A DNA stretch of 64,000 nt from assembly GCF_001544615.1 (NCBI RefSeq), contig NZ_FCNV02000003.1, forward strand, positions 544,428 through 608,427, read 5' to 3'. This document shows, piece after piece, positions 47,040-56,541 of this stretch (within the stretch, counting starts at the first letter, position 1; each line of letters begins with the position of its first letter). Under the pieces are notes generated by a model. The model made no database searches. It was not told the origin of the DNA and saw only the letters and a list, made by a program, of their open reading frames with translations. Origin of the DNA: Caballeronia concitans (GTDB taxonomy: Bacteria > Pseudomonadota > Gammaproteobacteria > Burkholderiales > Burkholderiaceae). The translations under genes were made by a program, and so were the position numbers.

Positions 47040-47430
47040 GGCGGGTCGCGCTGCCGCGTCGGATGAGGAAGTTCGCATTCTCGCGCGGGTGCGCACTCTC
47101 TGCATGCCCGCCGCGCACACGACCGCCGCCCGCGTTGTTTCAACCGTTCCGAATGAAAAACATTAATGCGATTAAATCTGAAACGCGCGCACTCAACAAT
47201 ATTCGCGTTTATCGCAGCGAATAAGAAATATCCTAATTAACTAAGATTGATCTTAATCATAAAAAAAGCGGCCGGCGTCCTTGATTTATTTTTGGTGAAA
47301 TATACTAAACCATATCCGGTTAAATATAATCGGGTGGCCGCGCCTGGCGAGTGGGTATCGAATTAGCCGGGAGCGGCATCACTCCCACACGGACTCGCAG
47401 CACAACCCGCTCAGGCAAGAAACACAGAGC
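47040..47430. other. 391-bp AT-rich control region
   Basis: Well below the average GC, with TAAAT/TTAAT tracts between about 47155 and 47335. It lies between the divergent NTF2-like gene and the five-repeat protein gene. TATACT at about 47300 is a good -10 candidate for the plus-strand gene, but no clear -35 at 16-18 bp spacing was found. It contains the palindrome at 47242-47255. No gene or RNA is seen in it. Confidence 0.5.
47242..47255. promoter_or_regulatory. 14-base palindrome in the AT-rich region, possible operator
   Basis: TAAGAT, TG, ATCTTA: a 6-bp perfect inverted repeat around two central bases, upstream of the five-repeat protein gene. It may be an operator for the gene or a chance AT-rich palindrome. 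The binder is unknown. Confidence 0.4.
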
Positions 47431-48822
47431 ATGACCAGAATCAAGCCCAGACTCAGCACGCCGTCAATGGCGTCCGCGGATTATTTTCTCACGGATGTCC
47501 GCACCGGGAACCTTATTCGCGCGATCCAGTCCGTATCGCCGGATAACGTTATTTATGTACTTAGAACGAAAGGTGGTTCACTCTATTGCGCGCAACTCGA
47601 TTATCGACAACACCCGGATCGCAATTCGATTTTGCTGATGGCGTTCGAATTGGGTCTCTCCGTGACGATGACGGGGAACGAAAGCCACAATATCACCGAT
47701 ATTTCCGTGGCATTGCCCGGCACGCCGCCGCTTCCGTCGCTCGGTGAAACCTGGCGTTTGCTGGAAGACGTCAGAACGGGCGCCATTGTTCAGATCGAAG
47801 ATGCGGATACGCTTGCGAGTATCGCGTATATCGTCCGCAGCCCGGATGGCTCGCATCACTGCGCGCAAATCCGCCCGCACGAGCACCGGTTGCGCAACGC
47901 CTTGCTGATGGCCGCTTTCCGAGGGAAGCTGCCGGCCACCGTCGCGGGCGACGCGGATTATTACCTCTCGGCGCTATCGGTGGGATCGCGGGCGTTCGGT
48001 CCGCATCTGAACGCCGCGCCGGCTTATATTTCGAGCACGCCGCGCTCCGGCGTCATCGAGGAAATCGTCGACAAGGAAGTCTCCGATACGCTCATCGTGA
48101 TCGTCCGGTCGCCCGACGGCACGCGCTATCACGCGCAAGTCGACCGGCAGGAGCAGGCCAACCGCAATCATCTCCTGATGATCGCGCTCAGAGCGGGGCT
48201 GCCGGTCACGCTCGGCGGCAACGAGGATCACTACGTCACCGCGATATCGGTGGGTGCGTTGTCCGCGCCGGCCCCGCCGTCGCTCGTGCTCTTCGGACTC
48301 AGGCTGACGGAGACGCGCAGCGGGATTCTCGTGCGCATCATCGACTCCGACCGGCTCGACACCATCTGCTACGTGCTGCGCACAGCCGACGGAACGCTCT
48401 ACTGCGCGCAGATGAACACGGCGCATCACATTGCCCGGCATCGCATACTGATGTCGGCGCTGGCGCGAAGCCTTCTCGTCACGCTTTCCGCGGACGGTAA
48501 TTCGGTCGTCACGGGCGTCGCGGTCGGCCTGCCGCACGCGGGGAGTCCGACCTTCCATTGCGGCACGACGCGCTTCGCGAGCACCGAGACCGGCCGCATC
48601 GTCAGGATGATCGACTCGGATCTGCTGGGCACGGGCATCGTCTATGTGCTTCAGACGGCCGACGGCAGCGAATGGTGCGTGCCGCCGCTCACGTATGCGG
48701 AACCGGCGCGCAGCGAGCTGCTCAACACCGCGCTGATTGCCGGACTCACTGTGACGGTGAACGGCAGCAGCGCGGAAGACAAGCCGCACGGCCCCGGCAG
48801 CGTGATGGCCGAGCGCAAATGA
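47431..48822 (+). CDS. Unrecognised protein of five ~90-residue tandem repeats
   Basis: 463 aa, almost wholly five repeats of 89-92 residues, with Thr/Ser-Gly at residues 25, 116, 206, 298 and 387. Each repeat reads roughly TGxIVRIIDSDxLDTIxYVL, then RTxDGTxYCAQ, a charged helix-like R-N-x-L-L-M-x-A-L part, and GLPVTLxGNxxxYVTAISVG. There is no signal peptide, no membrane segment and no catalytic motif, and the repeats are mostly beta. Cys in the YCAQ motif is present in repeats 1, 2, 4 and 5 (5 as WCVP) and is His in repeat 3. It is preceded by the low-GC region. Convergent with DUF445, zero bases apart. I do not know this family. Confidence 0.85.
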   Translation: MTRIKPRLSTPSMASADYFLTDVRTGNLIRAIQSVSPDNVIYVLRTKGGSLYCAQLDYRQHPDRNSILLMAFELGLSVTMTGNESHNITDISVALPGTPPLPSLGETWRLLEDVRTGAIVQIEDADTLASIAYIVRSPDGSHHCAQIRPHEHRLRNALLMAAFRGKLPATVAGDADYYLSALSVGSRAFGPHLNAAPAYISSTPRSGVIEEIVDKEVSDTLIVIVRSPDGTRYHAQVDRQEQANRNHLLMIALRAGLPVTLGGNEDHYVTAISVGALSAPAPPSLVLFGLRLTETRSGILVRIIDSDRLDTICYVLRTADGTLYCAQMNTAHHIARHRILMSALARSLLVTLSADGNSVVTGVAVGLPHAGSPTFHCGTTRFASTETGRIVRMIDSDLLGTGIVYVLQTADGSEWCVPPLTYAEPARSELLNTALIAGLTVTVNGSSAEDKPHGPGSVMAERK

Positions 48823-50103
48823 TCACGCCGTGAACAGCGTCACCGCGTGAATGAGCAGGCCGACCGCGCCGCCCACTAGCGTGCCGTTCACGCGGATGAA
48901 TTGCAGATCGCGTCCGATGTTCAACTCGACATCGCGCACGAGCGTCGCGTCGTCCCATTGCTTGACGGTCGCGGCAATGTGCTTCGCGATGCCTTCGCGC
49001 AGTTCGGGCGCGAGCGCCTTCAACGCGTCGCGCATGTGCTCGTTGATGGACTCGCGCAACGCCGGATCGCTGCCGAGCGATTGCGCGAAGCCCGACGCGA
49101 CCTGCACCACCTTCGCATGCAGCGCGGAATCCGGGCGCTGCAGGTCCGCGCCGAGCCACGTCGTGAATTCGTCCCATAGACCGTCGACATACCCGCGCAA
49201 CTCCGGGCGCTCGAGCCATTCGCGCTTGTGCAGATCGATGCGCGCCTTGAACGCCGGGTCCGACTTCAGGCGTTCGACGAAGCGCTCCACGGCGGCATCG
49301 AAGGCCTGGCGGCGTTCGTGTTCCGGGTTGCTCGTCACGTCGTGCAGCCATTGATTCGCGCCGCGCACGAGGCCCGCCGCGAACTTGTTGCCGAGGTCGG
49401 CGGCATCGAGCCCGACGAAGCCGAGCATGCCGACGAGCTTCGGATATTCTTCGCCCGCCACCGCGACGATGCGCGCCGCCAGCATGTCCTGCACTTCGGG
49501 CTTGTCGAGCCACGCGGCCATCTGCTTCAGGCCTTCATCGAGCAGCAATTGATGACGCCGGTCAGCGGTCAGTGTGGACAGCAGATTGCCGGCAGCGGCC
49601 GACAGATCGAAGGCATCGGCGCGACGGCGGATGGCTTCGTACAGCGTCGTTTTGACGCGGTCGTCGTCGACGAAAGAAAGCAGCTGGCCGACCGCCGTCA
49701 CCGCCTTCTTGCCGAGCAGTTCGGCGTTCTTCGGCTCCGCGAGCCACACGGAAAGGCGGCTGGCCGGATCGAACGCGTTCACGCGTGCGACGAGCGCATC
49801 CGTGCCGAGAAAGCGGTCGCGCACGAACACGGCGAGGTTGTCGGCGACGCGCGCCTTGTTCGCGGGCAGGATGGCCGTGTGGGGAATCGGCACGCCGAGC
49901 GGATGGCGAAACAGCGCGACGACGGCGAACCAGTCCGCGAGCGCGCCGACCATCGCCGCTTCCGCGAACGCCGATACCCACGCCCACAGGCCCACGTCGT
50001 GCTGACTTCTGGCGAGCGCGAACAGCGCGCCCGCCGCGACCAGCAAGCCGGCGGCGAACCACTTCATTCTCTTGAGGGCTAGGGCTTTATCCTGCGTGTC
50101 CAT
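48823..50103 (-). CDS. DUF445 (YjiN-type) membrane protein
   Basis: 426 aa from ATG 50103 (MDTQDKALALKRMKWFAAGL). A hydrophobic N-terminal section (residues about 15-60) carries the DUF445 signature MVGALADWFAVVALFRHPLG and IPHTAILPANKARVADNLAVFV. A long helical, coiled segment follows, and the C-terminus is a second membrane helix (GGAVGLLIHAVTLFTA). Family function is unknown. The gene follows the ACT-domain gene and is probably the last gene of the uvrA transcript, 38 bp after it. Confidence 0.88.
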   Translation of the reverse strand: MDTQDKALALKRMKWFAAGLLVAAGALFALARSQHDVGLWAWVSAFAEAAMVGALADWFAVVALFRHPLGVPIPHTAILPANKARVADNLAVFVRDRFLGTDALVARVNAFDPASRLSVWLAEPKNAELLGKKAVTAVGQLLSFVDDDRVKTTLYEAIRRRADAFDLSAAAGNLLSTLTADRRHQLLLDEGLKQMAAWLDKPEVQDMLAARIVAVAGEEYPKLVGMLGFVGLDAADLGNKFAAGLVRGANQWLHDVTSNPEHERRQAFDAAVERFVERLKSDPAFKARIDLHKREWLERPELRGYVDGLWDEFTTWLGADLQRPDSALHAKVVQVASGFAQSLGSDPALRESINEHMRDALKALAPELREGIAKHIAATVKQWDDATLVRDVELNIGRDLQFIRVNGTLVGGAVGLLIHAVTLFTA

Positions 50104-50141
50104 CGAGTCGTCATCGGGGTGGTGGAAAGTGCGCCAGCATA

Positions 50142-50531
50142 TCAATGCCGGTGTTGCAACGCCAAGAGCGCGTTCATTGCGCGAGTGGCGTCATCGGCGG
50201 GAACGAAGATGTGATCGTGATACGCCGCCGCCATCACGTTGCAACTGATGCCCGCTTCGCCCAGCGCGCGGGCGAACGCGGCGGTCAGCCCGACCGCGTC
50301 CAGGTCCGATTGCACCGTCAGCGTGATCCACGCCGCACGAAACAGCGGCGCGATGCCCGCCGCCTTCGCCGCTTCCTCTTCCATCACGACGGTCAAGCCC
50401 TCGCGCTCCCGGAACGTCGCGACGATGCCCGCGCCGGTCAGCGGCGCATCGTGCGGCAGCGACGCGAACACGTAGACGCCCGGCTGCAGTTCGGGCCGCA
50501 TCGACGCGATGAGCGCATCGAGATCTTTCAT
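50142..50531 (-). CDS. ACT-domain protein
   Basis: 129 aa. Beta-alpha-beta ACT-type domains: PGVYVFASLPHDAPLTGAGI in the N-terminal half and WITLTVQSDLDAVGLTAAFA in the C-terminal half, as in small CASTOR/ACT regulators (YP_-type DUF). The ATG (50531) overlaps the uvrA stop (ATGA), so it is translationally coupled to uvrA. It may bind an amino acid and modulate something. No partner is visible. Confidence 0.8.
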   Translation of the reverse strand: MKDLDALIASMRPELQPGVYVFASLPHDAPLTGAGIVATFREREGLTVVMEEEAAKAAGIAPLFRAAWITLTVQSDLDAVGLTAAFARALGEAGISCNVMAAAYHDHIFVPADDATRAMNALLALQHRH

Positions 50532-53500
50532 GCCGCGTCTTCCGCGCGCTGCGTGCGGCCGAGCACCGGCCGCAGCGCCGTTCCCGTGTGGCTGCGCGGA
50601 TGGCTCGCGAGCGTTTCAGGGTCCGCCGCCGCCACGATCGTCCCGCCGTTCACGCCGCCTTCCGGCCCGAGGTCGAGCACCCAGTCCGCTTCAGCGATCA
50701 CGTCCAGATCGTGCTCGATGACGATCACGCTATGCCCACCATCCACCAGCCGATGCAGCACGCGAATCAGCTTCGCCACGTCCGCCATGTGCAGGCCGAC
50801 CGTCGGCTCGTCGAGCACATACAGCGTATGCGGCGGCTTCTGGCCGCGCCGCGTGATGTCGTCGCGCACTTTCGACAGCTCCGTCACCAGCTTGATGCGC
50901 TGCGCCTCGCCGCCCGAGAGCGTCGGCGACGGCTGGCCGAGCGTCAGATAACCGAGCCCCACGTCCTTCATCAACTGCAACGGATGCGCGATGCTTGGCA
51001 TCGACGAGAAGAACTCGACGGCTTCGTCGATCTCCATCGTCAGCACTTCGCCGATGTTCTTGCCGCGCCACGTCACCGCGAGCGTTTCGGGATTGAAGCG
51101 CTGGCCGTGGCACACGTCGCACGGCACCTTCACGTCCGGCAGGAAGTTCATCGCGATGGTGCGCACGCCCTGGCCTTCGCACGCGGGACAGCGGCCATCG
51201 CCCGTATTGAACGAGAAACGCGACGGCGTGTAGCCGCGCGCGCGGGCTTCGAGCGTGTCCGCGAACAGCTTGCGGATGGTGTCCCACATGCCGATGTACG
51301 TCGCCGGGCACGAACGCGGCGTCTTGCCGATCGGCGTCTGATCGACTTCCAGCACGCGGTCGATGGCCTCGAAGCCGGTGACGCCCGAACAGCCTTGCCA
51401 CGCGTGGACGACATCGAACTTCGGGCGCGGCGCTTCGCGCGCGAGCACGCTCGCACGCGACTTCGCCGCGGGCTTGCCTTCCGCCGCCTGCGCCGTCTTG
51501 CGCGCGCGTCGGACCGCCGGCGACGAGAGCACCGAGCGGCCGACGGCATCGAGCAGATTCGTCATGAGCACGTCGCGGGCGAGCGTCGATTTGCCCGAGC
51601 CCGACACGCCCGTGATCGCGACGAGCCGGTTGAGCGGCATGCTCGCCGTCACGTTGCGCAGGTTGTGCAGCGTCGCGTTTTCGACCGTGAGCCATTGCTC
51701 GGGCACGGCGGGGCGCTTGCCCGTCGCGGCGCGCACTTCGCGGCGCGGTTGCAGCGGATGCACGATCGGATTCGCGAGCATCCGCCCAGTCAGCGACGCC
51801 TTGTGCGCCGCGAGATCCGTCACGCTGCCCTGCGCGACCACCGTGCCGCCGCGCTTGCCCGCGCCCGGCCCGATATCGATGATGTGATCCGCGCGGCGAA
51901 TCGTGTCCTCGTCATGCTCGACGACGACGAGCGTATTGCCCTTGTCGTTGAGCTTCTTGAGCGCGGACAGCAGGATCAGGTTGTCGCGCGGATGCAGGCC
52001 GATGGTCGGTTCATCGAGCACATAGCACACGCCTTGCAGGTTGCTGCCGAGTTGCGCCGCGAGACGAATGCGCTGCGCTTCGCCGCCCGAGAGCGTCGGC
52101 GCGGCGCGATCCAGGCTCAGATAACCGAGCCCGACTTCTTCGAGGAACTGCAAGCGCCCTTCGATTTCGCTGATGACGTCGCGCGCAATGTCCGCGTCGC
52201 GTCCCGTGAGTTTCAGCGACGCGATCCACTCGCGCGTATCGGTCACGGTCCAGCGGCCGACTTCGGTGATCGGATAGTTGCCGAACGTGACGGCGCGCGC
52301 GACATCGTTGAGACGCGTGCCTTCGCATTCGGGACACGGCTGATCGACGATATCGTCCGGTTCCTGATCCACCGAACCGATGCTCTGCTCGCGGCCGCGA
52401 TCGTCCTGCGCGAAGACGGTATCGTCGAAAGCGGCGCGCTGCTCGCGCGTGAGCTTCACGCCGGTGCCGACGCACGTGTTGCACCAGCCATGCTTGCTGT
52501 TGTACGAGAACATGCGCGGATCGAGTTCCGGATAGCTCGTGCCGCATGTCGGACACGCGCGCTTCGTCGAGAACACGATGGTCTCTTCGCGGCCGCGCCG
52601 CTTGCCGTTCGACAGCGCGCCGTGCAGTTCATCGAGCGGCGCGCACAGATGCATCACGCCTTTGCCGATTTCGAGCGTGTCGTCGAGCACGCGGCGCAGT
52701 TCCGCTTCGTTATCCGCCGATACGACGAGGTCCGCCACCGGCAGTTCGATCGTATGTTCGCGGAAGCGGTCGAGCTTCGGCCACGGATCGACGGAATGAA
52801 ACTCGCCGTCCACGCGCAGATGCGTGTTGCCGCGCGCCTTCGCCCACTTCGCGAGATCCGTATAAACGCCCTTGCGATTCACGACGAGCGGCGCCAGCAA
52901 GCCGACATGCTGCCCCTTGAAATCGCGCAGTATTTGCGCGGCGATGGACTCGGAGCTTTGCGCCTGCACCGGCGTGCCGTCGTGGATGCAATGCTGAATG
53001 CCGAGCTTCACGTAAAGCAGGCGCAGGAAGTGCCAGACTTCCGATGTCGTCGCGACCGTGCTCTTGCGTCCGCCGCGCGAAAGACGCTGCTCGATCGCGA
53101 CGGTCGGCGGAATGCCGTAGACGGCATCGACTTCGGGCCGGCCCGCCGGCTGCACGATGGATCGCGCATACGCGTTCAGCGATTCCAGATAGCGGCGCTG
53201 GCCTTCGTGGAAGAGGATATCGAACGCGAGCGTGGACTTGCCCGAGCCCGAGACGCCCGTCACGACGTTGAACTTGTTGTGCGGAATATCGACGTCGAGC
53301 GACTTCAGGTTGTGCTCCCGCGCATTCACGATCCGCACGACGTCCTCGCCCTGCAGCGCGCGCCGTGCGCTCGCCACTTCCGCCGCAAGCTGCAACGGCA
53401 CGCCCGCGCGCTTTTCCGCCGCGCCGGGCTGCATGGCTTCTTCGTAATCGACGAGCGCGCGGCCCGTATGCGAGTGATCGCACGCGGCCACATCGTCGGG

Positions 53501-56344
53501 CGTGCCGACGCACACCACTTGCCCGCCGCCATCGCCGCCTTCGGGACCGAGATCGATGATCCAGTCCGCCGCGCGAATCACATCGAGATTGTGCTCGATC
53601 ACGATCAGCGAATGGCCGCGCTCCAGCAGACGGCGCAACGCCTGCATCAACTTGGCGATGTCGTCGAAATGCAGACCCGTGGTCGGCTCGTCGAACATGA
53701 AAAGCCGGTCCTTCTGATTCGGCGATGCCGTCTCCGCCAGGAAGCCCGCGAGCTTCAAACGCTGCGCTTCGCCGCCCGAAAGCGTCGGCACGGGCTGGCC
53801 GAGCTTCACATATTCGAGGCCCACATCGACGATAGGCTGCAGCACGCGCAATACTTCGGCATCCGAATCAAATAGCGACACCGCTTCGCTGACCGTCAGT
53901 TCGAGCACGTCCGCGATGCTCAGTTCGCGGCCATCGCGCTCGATCTTCACTTCGAGAATTTCCGCGCGATAACGCCGTCCGTCGCAATCGGGACAGCGCA
54001 AGTACACGTCGCTCAGGAACTGCATTTCGACGTGCTCGAAGCCCGAGCCGCCGCATGTCGGGCACCGTCCGTCGCCCGAATTGAAGCTGAACATGCTCGC
54101 GCCATAACCGCGTTGCGCGGCGAGCGGCGCCTTCGCGAAGAGCTTGCGGATTTCATCGAACGCGCCGACATAGCTCGCCGGATTCGAGCGTGCCGTGCGG
54201 CCGATCGGCGATTGATCGACGAACACCACGTCGCCGAGTTGCTCCGCGCCCTTCAACGCACGAAACGCGCCGGGCGCTTCGGTCGCCTTGCCGAAGTGAC
54301 GCATCAGCGCGGGCGCGAGCACATCCTGAATGAGCGTCGATTTGCCTGAACCTGAAACGCCCGTCACGCAGACGAGACGCTGCAACGGAATATCGACCGT
54401 CACGTCCTGCAGGTTGTGATCGCTTGCGCCTTCGAGCACGAGACGCGGCGTGTTCGCATCGACGACGCGGCGCGTCCAGTTCGCCGAATGCGCGACGTGC
54501 CGCCTGCCGCCGAGGTACGCGCCGGTGAGCGTGTCGCTCGATTGGATGTCGCCAGGCGTGCCGTCATAGACGATCTGCCCGCCGCGTTCGCCCGGCCCCG
54601 GTCCCATGTCGATGAGACGATCCGCCGCCAGCATCACCGATGGATCGTGCTCCACGACGACGAGCGTATTGCCCGCATCGCGCAGACGATGCATCGCTTC
54701 GACAATGCGGTTCAGGTCGCGCGGATGCAGCCCGATGCTCGGTTCGTCGAGCACGAACAGCGTGTTCACGAGCGACGTGCCGAGCGCCGTCGTCAGGTTG
54801 ATGCGCTGCACTTCGCCGCCCGAGAGCGTGCGGCTCTGGCGATCGAGCGTCAGATAACCGAGGCCCACGTCGCAGAGATACTTGAGGCGCGTGCGCACTT
54901 CGGCGTGCAGCAGCTTGAGCGCTTCGTCGAGCAAGGTGGAAGGCAGCGTCAGCGAATCGAAGAAGCGGCGGATGCGGTCGATCGGCATCAGCATCAGATC
55001 GTGCACGGTCAGGCCCGGCAGCGCTTCGAGCTGATCGCGCGTCCAGTCGACGCCGTTCGGCATGAAGCGGTCGGCGGGCGCGAGCACGGCATCGGCCTGT
55101 TCCTTCGTGCCGAGACGCCACAGCAGCGATTCGGTCTTGAGGCGCGCGCCCGCGCACGCGGGACACGTCGTATAGCTGCGGTATTTCGAAAGCAGCACGC
55201 GGATATGCATCTTGTACGCCTTCGACTCGAGATAGTCGAAGAAGCGCTGCACGCCGTACCACTGGCTATTCCACTTGCCGCTCCAGTCGGGCGATCCCTT
55301 GATGACCCAGTCGCGTTCTTTCTGCGTGAGTTCGTTCCAGGGCACGCCGAGCCGGATGCCCGCCTTCGCGCCGTATCGCACGAGGTCGTCCTGATTCTCT
55401 TTCCACGCGGGCGTTTGCAGCGTCTTGACCGCGCCTTCGCGCAGCGTTTTCTTTTCGTCCGGAATGACGAGACCGTAGTCCACGCCGATCACGCGACCGA
55501 AGCCGCGGCACGTTTCGCACGCGCCATACGCCGAGTTGAACGAGAACAGCGCGGGTTGCGGATCGGCGTAGCGCAGGTCGCTTTCGGGGCTGTGCAGGCC
55601 GGTCGAGAAGCGCCAGATGTCCGGCTCGCCGTCTTCCTTCAGCACGTAGACGTTCACGCGCCCGGTGCCGCGCAGTAATGCGCCTTCGATGGCTTCCAGC
55701 GCACGCGACCGCTCCGTGTTCTGCAAGCGGAAACGGTCCGCGACGACATCGAGCACTTGCCGCGCGCCCGCATCCGTCTGAACGTGGCGCTTCGCCTGCA
55801 CGCGCGTGTAGCCGCTCGCGGACAGCCATTGCGCGACTTCGTCGTCGCTGGTGGCGTCGGGCAATTCGACGGGAAACGTGATCGCGAGACGCGGATCGTC
55901 GGCGCGCGTGCGTTCGAGCAGCTCGGCGTAAATGGTTTCGGGCGTGTCGTGCCGTACGCGATGCGCGGTCTTCCTGTCGAACAGTTCGGCAGCGCGCGCG
56001 TAGAACAGCTTCAGGTGATCGTTGAGTTCGGTCATCGTGCCGACGGTCGAGCGCGAGCTGCGCACCGGGTTCGTCTGGTCGATGGCGATGGCGGGCGGCA
56101 CGCCGTCCACGCGATCCACCTGCGGGCGGTCCATGCGGTCGAGAAACTGGCGCGCGTAGGCGCTGAACGTTTCGACGTAGCGGCGCTGGCCTTCGGCGTA
56201 GAGCGTATCGAAGACGAGGCTCGACTTGCCGGAGCCGGACGGGCCGGTCACGACCGTCATCTGGCCGGTGTGCAGGTCGAGATCGAGATTCTTGAGGTTA
56301 TGTTGCCGAGCGCCGCGAATGCGGATTGCGTTGTTCGATGCCAA
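50528..56344 (-). CDS. uvrA: Double-length excinuclease ABC subunit A (two fused UvrA units)
   Basis: 1938 aa if started at TTG 56344 (MASNNAIRIRGARQHNLKNL), the expected UvrA N-terminus. No ATG is in frame between this site and the LexA box, and the open frame further up runs through the box. The protein is a complete tandem duplication. Four Walker A motifs: GPSGSGKSS (near residue 35) and GVSGSGKST (near 668, 1033 and 1583). Four LSGGE signatures: one LSGGEVQR, then three LSGGEAQR. UvrA-type zinc Cys clusters recur, for example CPTCGGSGFEHVEMQF and CPACEGQGVRTIAMNF. Normal UvrA is about 950 aa and works as a dimer; this polypeptide contains both halves. The two units are diverged, so it is an old fusion. 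It is preceded by a LexA box, so SOS-induced. Confidence 0.93.
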   Translation of the reverse strand: MASNNAIRIRGARQHNLKNLDLDLHTGQMTVVTGPSGSGKSSLVFDTLYAEGQRRYVETFSAYARQFLDRMDRPQVDRVDGVPPAIAIDQTNPVRSSRSTVGTMTELNDHLKLFYARAAELFDRKTAHRVRHDTPETIYAELLERTRADDPRLAITFPVELPDATSDDEVAQWLSASGYTRVQAKRHVQTDAGARQVLDVVADRFRLQNTERSRALEAIEGALLRGTGRVNVYVLKEDGEPDIWRFSTGLHSPESDLRYADPQPALFSFNSAYGACETCRGFGRVIGVDYGLVIPDEKKTLREGAVKTLQTPAWKENQDDLVRYGAKAGIRLGVPWNELTQKERDWVIKGSPDWSGKWNSQWYGVQRFFDYLESKAYKMHIRVLLSKYRSYTTCPACAGARLKTESLLWRLGTKEQADAVLAPADRFMPNGVDWTRDQLEALPGLTVHDLMLMPIDRIRRFFDSLTLPSTLLDEALKLLHAEVRTRLKYLCDVGLGYLTLDRQSRTLSGGEVQRINLTTALGTSLVNTLFVLDEPSIGLHPRDLNRIVEAMHRLRDAGNTLVVVEHDPSVMLAADRLIDMGPGPGERGGQIVYDGTPGDIQSSDTLTGAYLGGRRHVAHSANWTRRVVDANTPRLVLEGASDHNLQDVTVDIPLQRLVCVTGVSGSGKSTLIQDVLAPALMRHFGKATEAPGAFRALKGAEQLGDVVFVDQSPIGRTARSNPASYVGAFDEIRKLFAKAPLAAQRGYGASMFSFNSGDGRCPTCGGSGFEHVEMQFLSDVYLRCPDCDGRRYRAEILEVKIERDGRELSIADVLELTVSEAVSLFDSDAEVLRVLQPIVDVGLEYVKLGQPVPTLSGGEAQRLKLAGFLAETASPNQKDRLFMFDEPTTGLHFDDIAKLMQALRRLLERGHSLIVIEHNLDVIRAADWIIDLGPEGGDGGGQVVCVGTPDDVAACDHSHTGRALVDYEEAMQPGAAEKRAGVPLQLAAEVASARRALQGEDVVRIVNAREHNLKSLDVDIPHNKFNVVTGVSGSGKSTLAFDILFHEGQRRYLESLNAYARSIVQPAGRPEVDAVYGIPPTVAIEQRLSRGGRKSTVATTSEVWHFLRLLYVKLGIQHCIHDGTPVQAQSSESIAAQILRDFKGQHVGLLAPLVVNRKGVYTDLAKWAKARGNTHLRVDGEFHSVDPWPKLDRFREHTIELPVADLVVSADNEAELRRVLDDTLEIGKGVMHLCAPLDELHGALSNGKRRGREETIVFSTKRACPTCGTSYPELDPRMFSYNSKHGWCNTCVGTGVKLTREQRAAFDDTVFAQDDRGREQSIGSVDQEPDDIVDQPCPECEGTRLNDVARAVTFGNYPITEVGRWTVTDTREWIASLKLTGRDADIARDVISEIEGRLQFLEEVGLGYLSLDRAAPTLSGGEAQRIRLAAQLGSNLQGVCYVLDEPTIGLHPRDNLILLSALKKLNDKGNTLVVVEHDEDTIRRADHIIDIGPGAGKRGGTVVAQGSVTDLAAHKASLTGRMLANPIVHPLQPRREVRAATGKRPAVPEQWLTVENATLHNLRNVTASMPLNRLVAITGVSGSGKSTLARDVLMTNLLDAVGRSVLSSPAVRRARKTAQAAEGKPAAKSRASVLAREAPRPKFDVVHAWQGCSGVTGFEAIDRVLEVDQTPIGKTPRSCPATYIGMWDTIRKLFADTLEARARGYTPSRFSFNTGDGRCPACEGQGVRTIAMNFLPDVKVPCDVCHGQRFNPETLAVTWRGKNIGEVLTMEIDEAVEFFSSMPSIAHPLQLMKDVGLGYLTLGQPSPTLSGGEAQRIKLVTELSKVRDDITRRGQKPPHTLYVLDEPTVGLHMADVAKLIRVLHRLVDGGHSVIVIEHDLDVIAEADWVLDLGPEGGVNGGTIVAAADPETLASHPRSHTGTALRPVLGRTQRAEDAA

Positions 56345-56449
56345 TTTTTCAACCGGTTCAATGTGATGGACGGCTCTCGCGCGTCTGTCGACAGCCGTGG
56401 GCGGCACGCACGAGTGTTCGGTGGCGCGCGCCTGCCGCAGCGAACAGTA

Positions 56450-56465
56450 CTGTACACCTATACAG
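56450..56465 (-). promoter_or_regulatory. LexA (SOS) box upstream of uvrA
   Basis: CTGTACACCTATACAG, an exact CTGT-N8-ACAG match, about 105 bp upstream of the proposed uvrA start and 76 bp downstream of the end of the hydrolase gene. It predicts DNA-damage induction of the uvrA-ACT-DUF445 unit. Confidence 0.87.
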
Positions 56466-56541
56466 TATGTGTCGCCAAACGCGCGGGAAGTGTGCGGCAG
56501 TGTCCTTGCAAGTAGCTCGCCCGGTCGTGCTTTCGCGGCCT

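Noticed and set aside
50588-53875. 1095-codon open frame on the plus strand opposite uvrA
   Set aside because: Complementary shadow of the UvrA coding frame; composition dominated by Arg, His, Ala; no ribosome site.
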